NCBI RefSeq assembly: GCF_014651695.1
Contig: NZ_BMXJ01000007.1
Coordinates: forward strand, 78,509 to 142,508
Direction: 5' to 3'
Source of the DNA: Nocardiopsis terrae
Lineage (GTDB): Bacteria > Actinomycetota > Actinomycetes > Streptosporangiales > Streptosporangiaceae
Length of the DNA: 64,000 nt
The position numbers were made by a program, and so were the translations under genes. The notes under the pieces are model-generated. The model saw only the letters and a list, made by a program, of their open reading frames with translations. It did no database searches and was not told where the DNA came from. This document shows positions 24,946 to 34,771 of this stretch, in pieces. Within the stretch, counting starts at the first letter, position 1, and each line of letters begins with the position of its first letter.

Positions 24946-25037
24946 GACGTCGTTCCTCACCGGTCGTGTCCGGGGACCGACACTACTGGAGCAGCCGGTG
25001 CGGGGCGCCGGGGCGTGATTGTCCGTCCGTGTCTGAC

Positions 25038-25055
25038 TTTGTCCTACCGGACAAA
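25038..25055. promoter_or_regulatory. Palindromic operator between pucR-type gene and pruA
   Basis: TTTGTCCTACCGGACAAA has perfect 7-base arms around TACC. It lies between the divergent genes, 111 bases before pruA and 92 before the regulator. It is the best candidate binding site for the PucR-type protein. Confidence 0.55.
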
Positions 25056-25166
25056 TAAGGCTGGCAAAGAGTGGCCCGCCCCACAAGGTCTGGCGGGGCC
25101 CGTTCTGGGACTGTTGAATCAGCCAGACCCTGCTCGTTCAGGGACATTCTTTTCAGGGAGGTGCCC

Positions 25167-26792
<1,626 letters not shown>

Positions 26793-27016
26793 TCACCGGC
26801 GGCGCCCCCTCCTCCGTCCTGAGGGGTGCGCCGCCACCGCGGGGCCCGCTCCCCGGTGCCCGAGAGCACCGGGGCGGGGCCCCGGGGAGCGCACCCCCGG
26901 GATCCGGCGGGGCGCTCGCCTGCCCCCCGAGGAACCCACCGGCGCGGTCGGCACACCGGCCGCGCCCATCGTCCGCGCCAGCCCACCGGCTCGCGCACGT
27001 CTTCTTCGAGGTCTCC

Positions 27017-27943
27017 ATGCTTCGTAAACCCCTGCTGCTCGCCGCCAGGTCCGCGACCTGCCGCAAGATCATCGAGCGCACGCCCATGACCCGGGCCATG
27101 GTCTCCCGCTTCGTCGCGGGGTCCACCCTGGACGAGGCTCTTCCGGCCGTCGAGGAACTCGCCAGGGACCGGTACGCCACCCTGGACTTCCTGGGTGAGG
27201 ACACCGCGGACCTGGCACAGGCCACCGCCACGGTGACCGCCTACCAGGACCTGCTCGCGGCCCTGGGCGAGGCCGGCCTGGGCGACCGGGTCGAGGTGTC
27301 GGTCAAGCTCTCCGCCGTGGGCCAGTTCCTGAACCAGGACGGTGAGAAGATCGCGCTGGACAACGCGCGCCGGATCGCCGAGGCCGCCAAGGCGGTCGGC
27401 ACCACGGTGACCCTCGACATGGAGGACCACACCACCGTCGACTCCACGCTGGGCATCCTGGGCGAGCTGCGTGAGGACTTCCCGTTCGTGGGCGCGGTGC
27501 TCCAGGCCTACCTGCGCCGCACCGTGGCCGACTGCCACGACCTCAGCGGAGCCGGATCGCGTGTGCGCCTGTGCAAGGGCGCCTACGACGAGCCCGAGTC
27601 CGTGGCCTTCCGGGACAAGCACGAGGTGGACAAGGCCTACGTGCGGGCGCTGAGCGTCCTCATGGCGGGCGAGGGCTACCCGATGGTCGCCTCGCACGAC
27701 CCGCGTATGGTCACCATCGCGGGTGAACTGGCCGCTGCCAACGGCCGCGGAGCGGACGACTACGAGTACCAGATGCTGTACGGCATCCGGGACGGCGAGC
27801 AGGTCCGCCTGGCCGCCGAGGGCAAGCGCATGCGCGTCTACGTCCCCTACGGCGACGAATGGTACGGCTACTACATGCGCCGCCTGGCGGAGCGCCCGGC
27901 CAACATGCTCTTCCTCGCGCGTTCCCTGATGACCCGCAACTGA
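27017..27943 (+). CDS. Proline dehydrogenase (monofunctional)
   Basis: Encodes 308 residues, the short actinobacterial and Thermus-like form. It oxidises proline to pyrroline-5-carboxylate with FAD and feeds the respiratory chain. The FAD/proline barrel signatures VSVKLSAVGQFLNQDGEKIA, TLDMEDHTTVDSTL, VRLCKGAYDEP (near 190), ASHDPRM and YGDEWYGYYMRRLAERPAN are all present; the last holds the Arg pair that binds the proline carboxylate. GAGG precedes the ATG. The 224-base gap after pruA has no gene and is G/C-rich, so it may be transcribed through. Confidence 0.95.
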   Translation: MLRKPLLLAARSATCRKIIERTPMTRAMVSRFVAGSTLDEALPAVEELARDRYATLDFLGEDTADLAQATATVTAYQDLLAALGEAGLGDRVEVSVKLSAVGQFLNQDGEKIALDNARRIAEAAKAVGTTVTLDMEDHTTVDSTLGILGELREDFPFVGAVLQAYLRRTVADCHDLSGAGSRVRLCKGAYDEPESVAFRDKHEVDKAYVRALSVLMAGEGYPMVASHDPRMVTIAGELAAANGRGADDYEYQMLYGIRDGEQVRLAAEGKRMRVYVPYGDEWYGYYMRRLAERPANMLFLARSLMTRN

Positions 27944-27955
27944 GGGCCGTCCGCC

Positions 27956-28030
27956 GGGGCGTGTGCGTCGAACACGCCCCGGGTCCGCGTGGGAGGGGTC
28001 CGCACCGCCTGACACGGGTGCGGACCCCTT
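27956..28030 (+). terminator. Double hairpin terminator after proline dehydrogenase
   Basis: A first stem GGGGCGTGT/ACACGCCCC (27956-27980) is followed by a 13-bp stem AGGGGTCCGCACC/GGTGCGGACCCCT (27994-28029) running into TTT. It closes the proline operon. Confidence 0.8.
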
Positions 28031-28188
28031 TCCGTGTCCGCGGAACGTGACCGGCGCCACGGGCGGGAAACGCGATCGGGAGGAATCCGAAGCCGTTTCG
28101 CAACGGTGACCTTCGCGGCGGAACCGGTGACCAGAGCCGTACGTTAACTTGTGGGCAGCAATCCACGCGTGAAAGGCCTTTACTAGAC

Positions 28189-29076
28189 ATGCGGATGCGG
28201 AGTTCCAACCCCGTCCTCAAGCGGGCGCTACAACAGCAGTCCGGTCCCCAGCAGGGCTACGGTCAACCCGGTTACGGGCAGCAGGGTTACGGACAGCCGT
28301 ACCCGTCGCAGCCCTACGGTCAGCAGACCTACCCCGAGCAGGGCTACCCCCAGCAGGCCACCGGCGACCAGCCGATGACCATCGACGACGTCGTCGTGCG
28401 CACGGGTATGACCGTGGGTACCGTCGCCCTCTTCGGCGTCCTCAACTACTTCCTCTTCTCGGTCAACCCGGGCCTGGCCCTGGGCCTGATGATCCTCGGC
28501 GTGCTCGGCGGGCTCGTCCTGGGTCTGGTGATCGCCTTCAAGCAGATCACCAACCCGGTCGCCATCCTGGCCTACGCGGGGCTGGAGGGCCTGCTCGTCG
28601 GCGGCCTCTCGGCCCTGCTCGGCAACATGCTCTCCATCCAGATGGGTGACGCCTCGGCCGGGACCTCGCTGGTGTCCCAGGCCGTGATCGGTACCGTCGC
28701 GGTCTTCGCCGTGATGCTCGCGCTGTACAAGTTCCGCGTCATCAAGGTGACCGACGGTTTCGTCAAGGCCGTCTCCTACGCGGTGCTCGGCGCGGCCGCG
28801 CTGATGCTGGTCAACTTCGTGCTCAGCTTCTTCATCGCTGGCGGCATCGGTCTCCGTGAGCCCACCTGGCTGGGTCTGGGCGTGGGCATCGTGTTCGTCG
28901 TCCTGGCCGCCCTGACCCTGGCCATCGAGTTCCGCGGCATCGAGGAGGGCGTCAACGCCGGCATCCCGAACAAGTTCGCCTGGCAGTTCGCCTTCGGCCT
29001 GACCGTCTCCCTGGTCTGGCTGTACATCGAGATCCTGCGCCTGCTCTGGATCATCAAGACGATGTTCGCGGAGTAG
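28189..29076 (+). CDS. Bax inhibitor-1 / YccA family membrane protein
   Basis: Encodes 295 residues. The first 60 residues are cytoplasmic and made of Tyr/Gly/Gln/Pro repeats (GYGQPGYGQQGYGQPY), a low-complexity tail of the kind that may phase-separate or bind partners. About seven membrane spans follow, beginning at VGTVALFGVLNYFLF. The C terminus EFRGIEEGVNAGIPNKFAWQ, then TVSLVWLYIEILRLL, is typical of actinobacterial Bax inhibitor-1 relatives, which behave as pH-sensitive Ca2+ leak channels in the bacterial homologues studied. The ATG at 28189 has only a distant AAAGG; one two codons downstream is equally possible. Confidence 0.9.
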   Translation: MRMRSSNPVLKRALQQQSGPQQGYGQPGYGQQGYGQPYPSQPYGQQTYPEQGYPQQATGDQPMTIDDVVVRTGMTVGTVALFGVLNYFLFSVNPGLALGLMILGVLGGLVLGLVIAFKQITNPVAILAYAGLEGLLVGGLSALLGNMLSIQMGDASAGTSLVSQAVIGTVAVFAVMLALYKFRVIKVTDGFVKAVSYAVLGAAALMLVNFVLSFFIAGGIGLREPTWLGLGVGIVFVVLAALTLAIEFRGIEEGVNAGIPNKFAWQFAFGLTVSLVWLYIEILRLLWIIKTMFAE

Positions 29077-29117
29077 CCTCGCGGACACGCGCCTTCCAGG
29101 CGCACCTTCGCGCGATG

Positions 29118-29155
29118 AGGGGCCGTCGCCCGGGTTCTCCCGGGGGCGGCCCCTT
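29118..29155. terminator. Terminator between convergent genes
   Basis: AGGGGCCG (29118-29125) pairs with CGGCCCCT (29147-29154) around an inner G/C-rich loop and runs into TT. It lies between the Bax-inhibitor gene and the DUF4287 gene. Confidence 0.65.
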
Positions 29156-29200
29156 CGCCGTCATCGGCGGTCGGTCACGCGGGTGTCGGGAGTTCGGCGG

Positions 29201-29452
29201 TCAGGAGGTCTCCCGGCGCGGTGCCGGGATGGAACGGTTCCTGCGGCGGCGGTCGTACTCGGTGACGATGGCCTGGGCGTAGCCGTGGGTGAGGTCGTAT
29301 TCGTCAGCCAGCCAGTACGACCGGTCCGCGGTGCGCAGGAGTCCGGGTCCCCTGTCGAGCGAGTCGAACCACTCGTGGAGTCCGCGGCCGGTGACGGCCG
29401 GGATGCGTTCGATGAGCTTTGCGTGGATCTCCGGCGAGTGGGTTACCGACAT
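29201..29452 (-). CDS. DUF4287 small protein
   Basis: Encodes 83 residues starting MSVTHSPEIHAKLIERIPAV. The stretch WLADEYDLTHGYAQAIVTEY matches the DUF4287 pattern (W-L-K then a Y-L-HG-A-AIV helix) found in small proteins of many soil bacteria and also fused to DUF5655. No enzymatic residues are evident. It is a single gene, convergent with the Bax-inhibitor gene; a longer in-frame start 11 codons upstream is less likely as it lacks family similarity. Confidence 0.75.
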   Translation of the reverse strand: MSVTHSPEIHAKLIERIPAVTGRGLHEWFDSLDRGPGLLRTADRSYWLADEYDLTHGYAQAIVTEYDRRRRNRSIPAPRRETS

Positions 29453-29678
29453 AGGCACCTCCGCAGTGCGTTCGGTGTGTGGCACTTACCTGCGACCCTG
29501 CATCAGGATCACCTTCTGGACAAGCCCCGGTCACCAGCTTTTACCTTGCCCGTGCGAGAACGTTTCCCCCTGTCCCCTCCGTAGCCGAACCGGATCGCGG
29601 CCGCGGTGGTCCGCGCGTGTTCCGGCGGGCGGGGAACACTGTTCGCGAACCGCCCGGAACGGGCCCGGACACGGGGAA

Positions 29679-29707
29679 AGGGGCCCCGGGCGGTGCCCGG
29701 GACCCCT
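29679..29707 (-). terminator. Terminator of the thiolase gene
   Basis: AGGGGCCCCGGGC (29679-29691) and GCCCGGGACCCCT (29695-29707) form a 13-bp stem with one mismatch and a 3-nt loop, 38 bases past the thiolase stop. Confidence 0.7.
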
Positions 29708-29744
29708 CGTCCGCCTGCTCGGTCCGCCCGAGGGCGGGGAGCGC

Positions 29745-30965
29745 CTAGCTGAGGCGCTCGAAGACGGCGGCCATGCCCTGACCGCCGCCGACGCACATGG
29801 TCTCCAGACCGAAGGTCTTGTCGTGGAACCGGAGACCGTTGATCAGTGTGCCGGTGATGCGGGCACCGGTGCTGCCGAACGGGTGGCCGACGGCGATGGC
29901 GCCGCCGTTGACGTTCAGCTGGCTGTCGACGTCGATGCCCAGCTGGTCGGCGGAGGGCAGCACCTGGGCTGCGAAGGCCTCGTTGATCTCGGCGAGGTCG
30001 ATGTCGCCGATCGCCATGTTGGCGCGGGCCAGGGCCTGCTTGGAGGCCTCGACCGGGCCCAGGCCCATGATCTCGGGGTTCAGGCCGGTCACACCGGTGG
30101 AGACGATGCGGGCCAGCGGGGTGATCCCCAGCTGCTTGGCCTTGGTGTCGCTCATGATGACCAGAGCGGAGGCGCCGTCGTTCAGCGGGCAGGCGTTGCC
30201 CGCGGTGACGGTGCCGTCGGGGCGGAACACCGGCTTGAGCTGCGAGACCTTTTCGTAGGTGGTGCCGCGGCGGATGCCGTCGTCGGTGCTGACCACGGTG
30301 CCGTCGGGCAGGGTCACCGGGGTGATCTCGCGCTCCCAGAAGCCGTTGTCGAGGGACTTCTCGGCGAGGTTCTGCGAGCGGACGGCGAACTCGTCCTGGC
30401 GCTGGCGGGAGACGCCGGTGATCTCGGCGACGTTCTCCGCGGTCTGGCCCATCTCGATGTAGGCGTCGGGCAGGTTGCCGTCCTCGCGCGGGTCGGTCCA
30501 GGTGCCCTGGCCGCCCTCCTTGCGCTTCTCGGTGCGCGCCGTGGCGTCGGCGAAGAGCGGGTTCTGGTTCTGCGGGTTGTCGCTGCTGCCGTTGGCGAAG
30601 CGGCTGACGGTCTCCACACCCGCGGAGACGAACACGTCTCCCTCGCCCGCCTTGATGGCGTGGTAGGCCATCCGGGTGGTCTGGAGGGAGGAGGAGCAGT
30701 ACCGGGTGATGGTGGTGCCCGGGACGGTGTCCAGGCCGAGCTGCACGGCGACGATGCGGGCCATGTTGAAGCCCTGCTCACCGCCGGGCAGGCCGCAGCC
30801 GAGCATGAGGTCGTCGATGCTCTTCGGGTCGAGCCCGGGGACCTTGGCCAGGGCCGCGCCGACGATCTGGGTGGTCAGGTCGTCCGGGCGCATGTCCTTC
30901 AGGGAGCCCTTGAAGGCTCGGCCGATCGGGGAGCGCGCGGTGGCGACGATGACTGCTTCGGGCAT
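29745..30965 (-). CDS. Acetyl-CoA acetyltransferase / thiolase
   Basis: Encodes 406 residues. The nucleophilic Cys is in ITRYCSSSLQTTRMAYHAIK near residue 92; the active-site His is in VNGGAIAVGHPFGSTGAR near 354 and the second catalytic Cys in ETMCVGGGQGMA near 393. The gene therefore encodes a complete degradative or biosynthetic thiolase; the type cannot be settled from sequence alone. AAGGA precedes the ATG at 30965. It resembles the FadA3-like gene of M. tuberculosis (Rv1074c), which I recall next to an SGNH-like secreted protein as here. Confidence 0.93.
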   Translation of the reverse strand: MPEAVIVATARSPIGRAFKGSLKDMRPDDLTTQIVGAALAKVPGLDPKSIDDLMLGCGLPGGEQGFNMARIVAVQLGLDTVPGTTITRYCSSSLQTTRMAYHAIKAGEGDVFVSAGVETVSRFANGSSDNPQNQNPLFADATARTEKRKEGGQGTWTDPREDGNLPDAYIEMGQTAENVAEITGVSRQRQDEFAVRSQNLAEKSLDNGFWEREITPVTLPDGTVVSTDDGIRRGTTYEKVSQLKPVFRPDGTVTAGNACPLNDGASALVIMSDTKAKQLGITPLARIVSTGVTGLNPEIMGLGPVEASKQALARANMAIGDIDLAEINEAFAAQVLPSADQLGIDVDSQLNVNGGAIAVGHPFGSTGARITGTLINGLRFHDKTFGLETMCVGGGQGMAAVFERLS

Positions 30966-31011
30966 GTTCTTCGTCCTTGTTCGGGTCACGGCAAGACTTG
31001 TTACTGACCAG

Positions 31012-32082
31012 TTAACCCGTCCGGTGCTCTCCGGCGCCACCCGGGGTCGGCCTTGGCGAGTCCTCCCGTGTGCCGCCGTCGGAGGCGGCTCCGGAGGGTG
31101 CGGACCGCGGTGCGGCCCGGGGCCGGAAGGGGCCGCGGACGAGCGCGGCCCAGCTGCCCCGGGCACCGGATGGTGCCTGGTCAGCGGCCCGCGAGACCTC
31201 CGTACCCGGAGTCTGCGCGGCTACCACCGCGGCGCGGTCGACGGGCAGGACGCCCCGGGTGCGTTCGCCCTCGTCCAGTTCGGGGAGCAGCCCCAGGGCC
31301 GCGCAGGCGGAGGGCAGTACGGCGAACGCGGCCTGTGCGTACCCGCGAGCTGACGGATGAAAACGGTCGGGCCCAAACATGGAAACTGGATCTGACCGAA
31401 AATCCTCGGCAAGGATGTCGCTCAGCGAGACCGTCCGGCCGCCGACCTCCGTCACCGCGATGGTCTGCGCGGCCGCCAGCTGCCGGGAGGCCCGTCGCGC
31501 CACCGAGCGCAGCGGCCAGCTGATGGGGCGTACGGTGCCGAGGTCGGGACAGGTCGCCACGACCACGGGGGTGCCCAGGCCCACCAGGTCCCGGGCGGCG
31601 TCCCGTAGCGCGGCCACCGCGTCGTTGGGGCGGACCCGGCGGATGACGTCGTTGGCGCCGATGAAGACCACCGCGACGTCGTAGCCCGATCCCGGCACTG
31701 CGGCCCCGGACCGCTCCACCTGTGCCGCCAGGTCCGCGGAGGTGGCACCGGGGGTGGCGGTGCACCGCAGACGGACGGGCCGGTCGGCCGCCGCCGCGAT
31801 CCCGGCGGCGAGGAGCGCACCGGGGGTCTGCCGGGCCCGGGCCACCGCGAAACCGGCGGCGGTGGAGTCGCCCAGCATGAGGAGCCGCAGGGGCGGACCC
31901 TCGCCGTCACCGTAGGTCCCGTCCGCCTTCGGGCGCCGCCAGTCGGTGTGGCCGATCGCGTTCTTGGCCAACTTCGCCTGGAGGTAGAGCAGGGCCACGG
32001 TGCCCCCGCCCACGAGTGTGAGCCCGCCCCCGCCGAACGCGGTGGCGGCGGCGATGCGCCGCGCTCGAACGGCTCGCAGCAT
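31012..32082 (-). CDS. SGNH/GDSL-family hydrolase, membrane-anchored
   Basis: Encodes 356 residues. An N-terminal hydrophobic segment (AAATAFGGGGLTLVGGGTVALLYL) serves as anchor or signal. SGNH blocks follow: RLLMLGDSTAAGFAVAR (Ser nucleophile, near 68), ATPGATSADLA, FIGANDVIRRV (Asn) and DRFHPSARGYA (Asp/His, near 245). The fold cleaves esters, often acetyl groups on lipids or cell-wall sugars. The last 80 residues are low-complexity Pro/Gly/Ser. The thiolase gene follows 46 bases downstream in the same direction, so the two may share a transcript. Confidence 0.88.
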   Translation of the reverse strand: MLRAVRARRIAAATAFGGGGLTLVGGGTVALLYLQAKLAKNAIGHTDWRRPKADGTYGDGEGPPLRLLMLGDSTAAGFAVARARQTPGALLAAGIAAAADRPVRLRCTATPGATSADLAAQVERSGAAVPGSGYDVAVVFIGANDVIRRVRPNDAVAALRDAARDLVGLGTPVVVATCPDLGTVRPISWPLRSVARRASRQLAAAQTIAVTEVGGRTVSLSDILAEDFRSDPVSMFGPDRFHPSARGYAQAAFAVLPSACAALGLLPELDEGERTRGVLPVDRAAVVAAQTPGTEVSRAADQAPSGARGSWAALVRGPFRPRAAPRSAPSGAASDGGTREDSPRPTPGGAGEHRTG

Positions 32083-32459
32083 CGGTACTCCCCGAAGCGT
32101 CGGGCCCGCCCGGGGGCGGGCCGCTGTGGGCCGGGCTCCTTCGGGCCGCTCCCGGGGCCGTCACCGGCACGTGCCCGCCCGGGACGCCCGCGGAACACTC
32201 CCACTCGACGTTACCGGCGGGGAACTTCCGGGTCACGTAACCCGGCGGCAGACAATCCGGGCCCCGAGGACACCGAAGAGGAGCCCTCCGGGCGTGGAGC
32301 GGACCGGTCCACACCGCCTGCTGGCGCGGCGAATACGCTGGTTGGTGAGGTTAGAGTCAGGATGTGGGGGACCGGACCGGTCCCACCCGCCCCGGGCGTC
32401 ACCGGGGAAGCGACACCGGCGGGCCGAAGACCCGGTCGCCACTATGCGAAGGAGCGAAG
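32083..32459. other. Divergent region between SGNH hydrolase and cbs
   Basis: These 377 bases hold promoters for both genes. The only regular structure I found is the inverted repeat CCGGGTCACGTAACCCGG (32228-32245), with 6-base arms, which could be an operator. No gene is visible. Confidence 0.5.
32228..32245. promoter_or_regulatory. Inverted repeat, possible operator
   Basis: CCGGGT and ACCCGG flank CACGTA. It lies 146 bases upstream of the SGNH gene start and 215 before cbs. The regulator is unknown. Confidence 0.3.
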
Positions 32460-33827
32460 TTGCGGGTACACGACTCACTCATCGACCTGGTCGGGGACAC
32501 CCCGCTGGTCCGTCTTCGGAAGGTCTCCGAGGGGTTGGCCCCCACGATCCTGGCGAAGGTCGAGTACTTCAACCCGGGCGGTTCGGTGAAGGACCGCATC
32601 GCGCTGCGGATGGTGGAGGCCGCCGAGAAGAGCGGTGAGCTCAAGCCGGGCGGCACGATCGTCGAACCCACCTCCGGCAACACCGGTATCGGTCTGGCCC
32701 TGGTCGCGCAGGAGAAGGGCTACCGCTGCGTCTTCGTCTGCCCGGACAAGGTCGGCCCGGACAAGCTGTCGGTACTGCGGGCCTACGGCGCGGAGGTCGT
32801 GGTCTGCCCGACCACGGTCGCTCCCGAGCACCCCGAGTCCTACTACTCGGTCTCCGACCGGTTGGCCGCCGAGATCCCCGGCGCCTGGAAACCCAACCAG
32901 TACGAGAACGAGAACAACCCGGAGTCGCACTACCACTCCACGGGTCCGGAGATCTGGGACCAGACCGAGGGCCGGATCACCCACTTCGTGTCGGGCATCG
33001 GCACCGGCGGCACCATCAGCGGCACCGGCAGGTACCTCAAGGAGGCCTCCAGGGGCGGGGTGCAGGTCATCGGAGCCGATCCCGAGGGTTCGGTGTACTC
33101 GGGCGGCAGCGGCCGCCCGTACCTGGTCGAGGGCGTGGGCGAGGACATCTGGCCCGGCACCTACGACACGGCGATCTGCGACGACATCGTGGCGGTCAGC
33201 GACAAGGACTCGTTCCTGATGACCCGCCGCCTGGCCAAGGAGGAGGGCCTCCTGGTGGGCGGCTCCTGCGGCCTGGCGGTCGAGGCGGCGCTGCGGGTGG
33301 CCCGGGACGCGGGACCCGACGACGTCATCGTGGTCCTGCTGCCGGACGGCGGCCGCGGCTACCTCGGCAAGATCTTCAACGACGAGTGGATGGCCGACTA
33401 CGGCTTCCTGTCCGCCGAGACCGAGGAGGCCACGGCCGGCCAGGTGCTCGCGGACAAGGAGGGCGAGATGCCCGACTTCGTGCACAGCCACCCCGACGAG
33501 ACCGTCGGCACCGCCGTGGCGATCATGCGCGAGTACGGCGTCTCCCAGCTGCCGGTGATGAAGGAGGAGCCTCCGGTCATGGCGGCCGAGGTGGTCGGCT
33601 CCATCGCCGAGCGCGATCTCCTGGACGCCCTCTTCGACGGCCGCGCCGAGCTGGACGACCTGGTGGAGACGCACATGGGCAAGCCGCTGGCCACGGTGGG
33701 CACGGGCACCCCGGTCAGCGACTGCGTCCGCCTGCTGCGCGCCTCCGGGGCCCTGGTGGTGTTGCGCGACGGCAAGCCGGTGGGGATTCTCACCAGGCAG
33801 GACCTGCTGGCCCACCTCTCGGGCTGA
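32460..33827 (+). CDS. cbs: Cystathionine beta-synthase
   Basis: Encodes 455 residues. A type II PLP domain has the cofactor Lys in YFNPGGSVKDRIALRM near residue 42 and the phosphate loop TSGNTGIGLALVAQ near 74. Two CBS domains fill the last 120 residues (from DFVHSHPDETVGTAVAIMRE). It condenses serine with homocysteine. The TTG start was chosen because AAGGAG lies six bases before it and it gives the conserved N terminus RVHDSLIDLVGDTPLVRL. Together with metB 1 kb downstream it forms the transsulfuration pair, as in M. tuberculosis Rv1077 and Rv1079 by recollection. Confidence 0.95.
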   Translation: MRVHDSLIDLVGDTPLVRLRKVSEGLAPTILAKVEYFNPGGSVKDRIALRMVEAAEKSGELKPGGTIVEPTSGNTGIGLALVAQEKGYRCVFVCPDKVGPDKLSVLRAYGAEVVVCPTTVAPEHPESYYSVSDRLAAEIPGAWKPNQYENENNPESHYHSTGPEIWDQTEGRITHFVSGIGTGGTISGTGRYLKEASRGGVQVIGADPEGSVYSGGSGRPYLVEGVGEDIWPGTYDTAICDDIVAVSDKDSFLMTRRLAKEEGLLVGGSCGLAVEAALRVARDAGPDDVIVVLLPDGGRGYLGKIFNDEWMADYGFLSAETEEATAGQVLADKEGEMPDFVHSHPDETVGTAVAIMREYGVSQLPVMKEEPPVMAAEVVGSIAERDLLDALFDGRAELDDLVETHMGKPLATVGTGTPVSDCVRLLRASGALVVLRDGKPVGILTRQDLLAHLSG

Positions 33828-33958
33828 GTCACCCGCCCCGCGGCCCGGACGGCGCCCGTACCGAGCGTCGTTCGGGCCCCGCTGTTCGCCCACCGGACAC
33901 GTTGCCGCATACTCGGACACTGCTAATGTTCGATATCAGTGTTACTGCCGGGTAATAA

Positions 33959-34699
33959 GTGGGTGCAGGCGTGTCACGGCTTCTGTCCTGGATGATTCGC
34001 TCCGTCTGGTCGTACGCACGGAGCCACGCGGAGATCCGAGCCGGCTCCAGGGCCGCCCGGAGGTTCGCGCGCTTCGGCGCCGGCTCGGCGATCGCCTTCC
34101 CCACGGCCACGCTCTACGGGGAGCCGTGGATCGAGATCGGCGTGCACACCGTCCTGGGCGGGGACATGACCCTGGCGGCCGGGATGGGGCCCGACTACGA
34201 CCTCGGCGAGGGCACGGTCGTGCGGATCGGGTCCGGCTGCGCCATCGGCCGGGGGTCGCACATCGTCGCCCACCGGTCCGTGGACATCGGCGACCACGTC
34301 TACACGGGCCCCTACGTCTACATCACCGACCAGAACCACGCCTACGCCAACACCGAGATCCCCGTCGGCCTCCAGTGGCCGGTGGACGACCCGGTGAGCA
34401 TCGGCGCCGGCAGCTGGCTCGGTGCCAACAGCGTGATCCTGCCCGGCGTCCACCTGGGGAGGAACTCCGTGGTCGCCGCCGGGAGCGTGGTCCGGCCCGG
34501 CACGTACCCCGACCACGCGGTCATCGCGGGCATCCCCGGCAAGGTCGTGCGCACCCACGATCCCGAACTGGGCTGGGACCCGCCGCTGCGCGGGACCGGG
34601 ACGCCCACCCGCGTCCCCACCCCCGTGGCCGGGCTGCCGCCCGAGGTGCCCGCCGACCCCCCGGAGCCGGGCTCGTCCACCCGTTTCCCACCGGCCTGA
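33959..34699 (+). CDS. Left-handed beta-helix acyltransferase (hexapeptide repeat family)
   Basis: Encodes up to 246 residues. Hexapeptide repeats run from about residue 60 (IEIGVHTVLGGDMTLAAG) to 195 and include VRIGSGCAIGRGSHIVAHRS and ISIGAGSWLGANSVILPGVH-like turns; DQNHAYANTEIPV carries the catalytic-type His. The fold transfers acetyl or other acyl groups to sugars or amines. Pro-rich residues form the C terminus. Two GTG starts (33959 and 33971) are possible; neither has a good ribosome binding site. It sits between cbs and metB, but a role in sulfur metabolism is not implied; a serine or sugar O-acetyltransferase is one option. Confidence 0.82.
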   Translation: MGAGVSRLLSWMIRSVWSYARSHAEIRAGSRAARRFARFGAGSAIAFPTATLYGEPWIEIGVHTVLGGDMTLAAGMGPDYDLGEGTVVRIGSGCAIGRGSHIVAHRSVDIGDHVYTGPYVYITDQNHAYANTEIPVGLQWPVDDPVSIGAGSWLGANSVILPGVHLGRNSVVAAGSVVRPGTYPDHAVIAGIPGKVVRTHDPELGWDPPLRGTGTPTRVPTPVAGLPPEVPADPPEPGSSTRFPPA

Positions 34700-34771
34700 C
34701 CCCTGTCCGGATCCTGAGACCTCCCTGTTGACAACGGGTTCGGGGCGGCCCACGGGCACTATTGTGGCCAC

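Noticed and set aside
33917..33942. ACACTG/CAGTGT inverted repeat before the acyltransferase gene as an operator
   Set aside because: Arms are only six bases with a 14-base loop; too weak to call.
34728..34733. TTGACA as -35 of metB
   Set aside because: The only A/T-rich -10-like sequence is about 26 bases away, too far.
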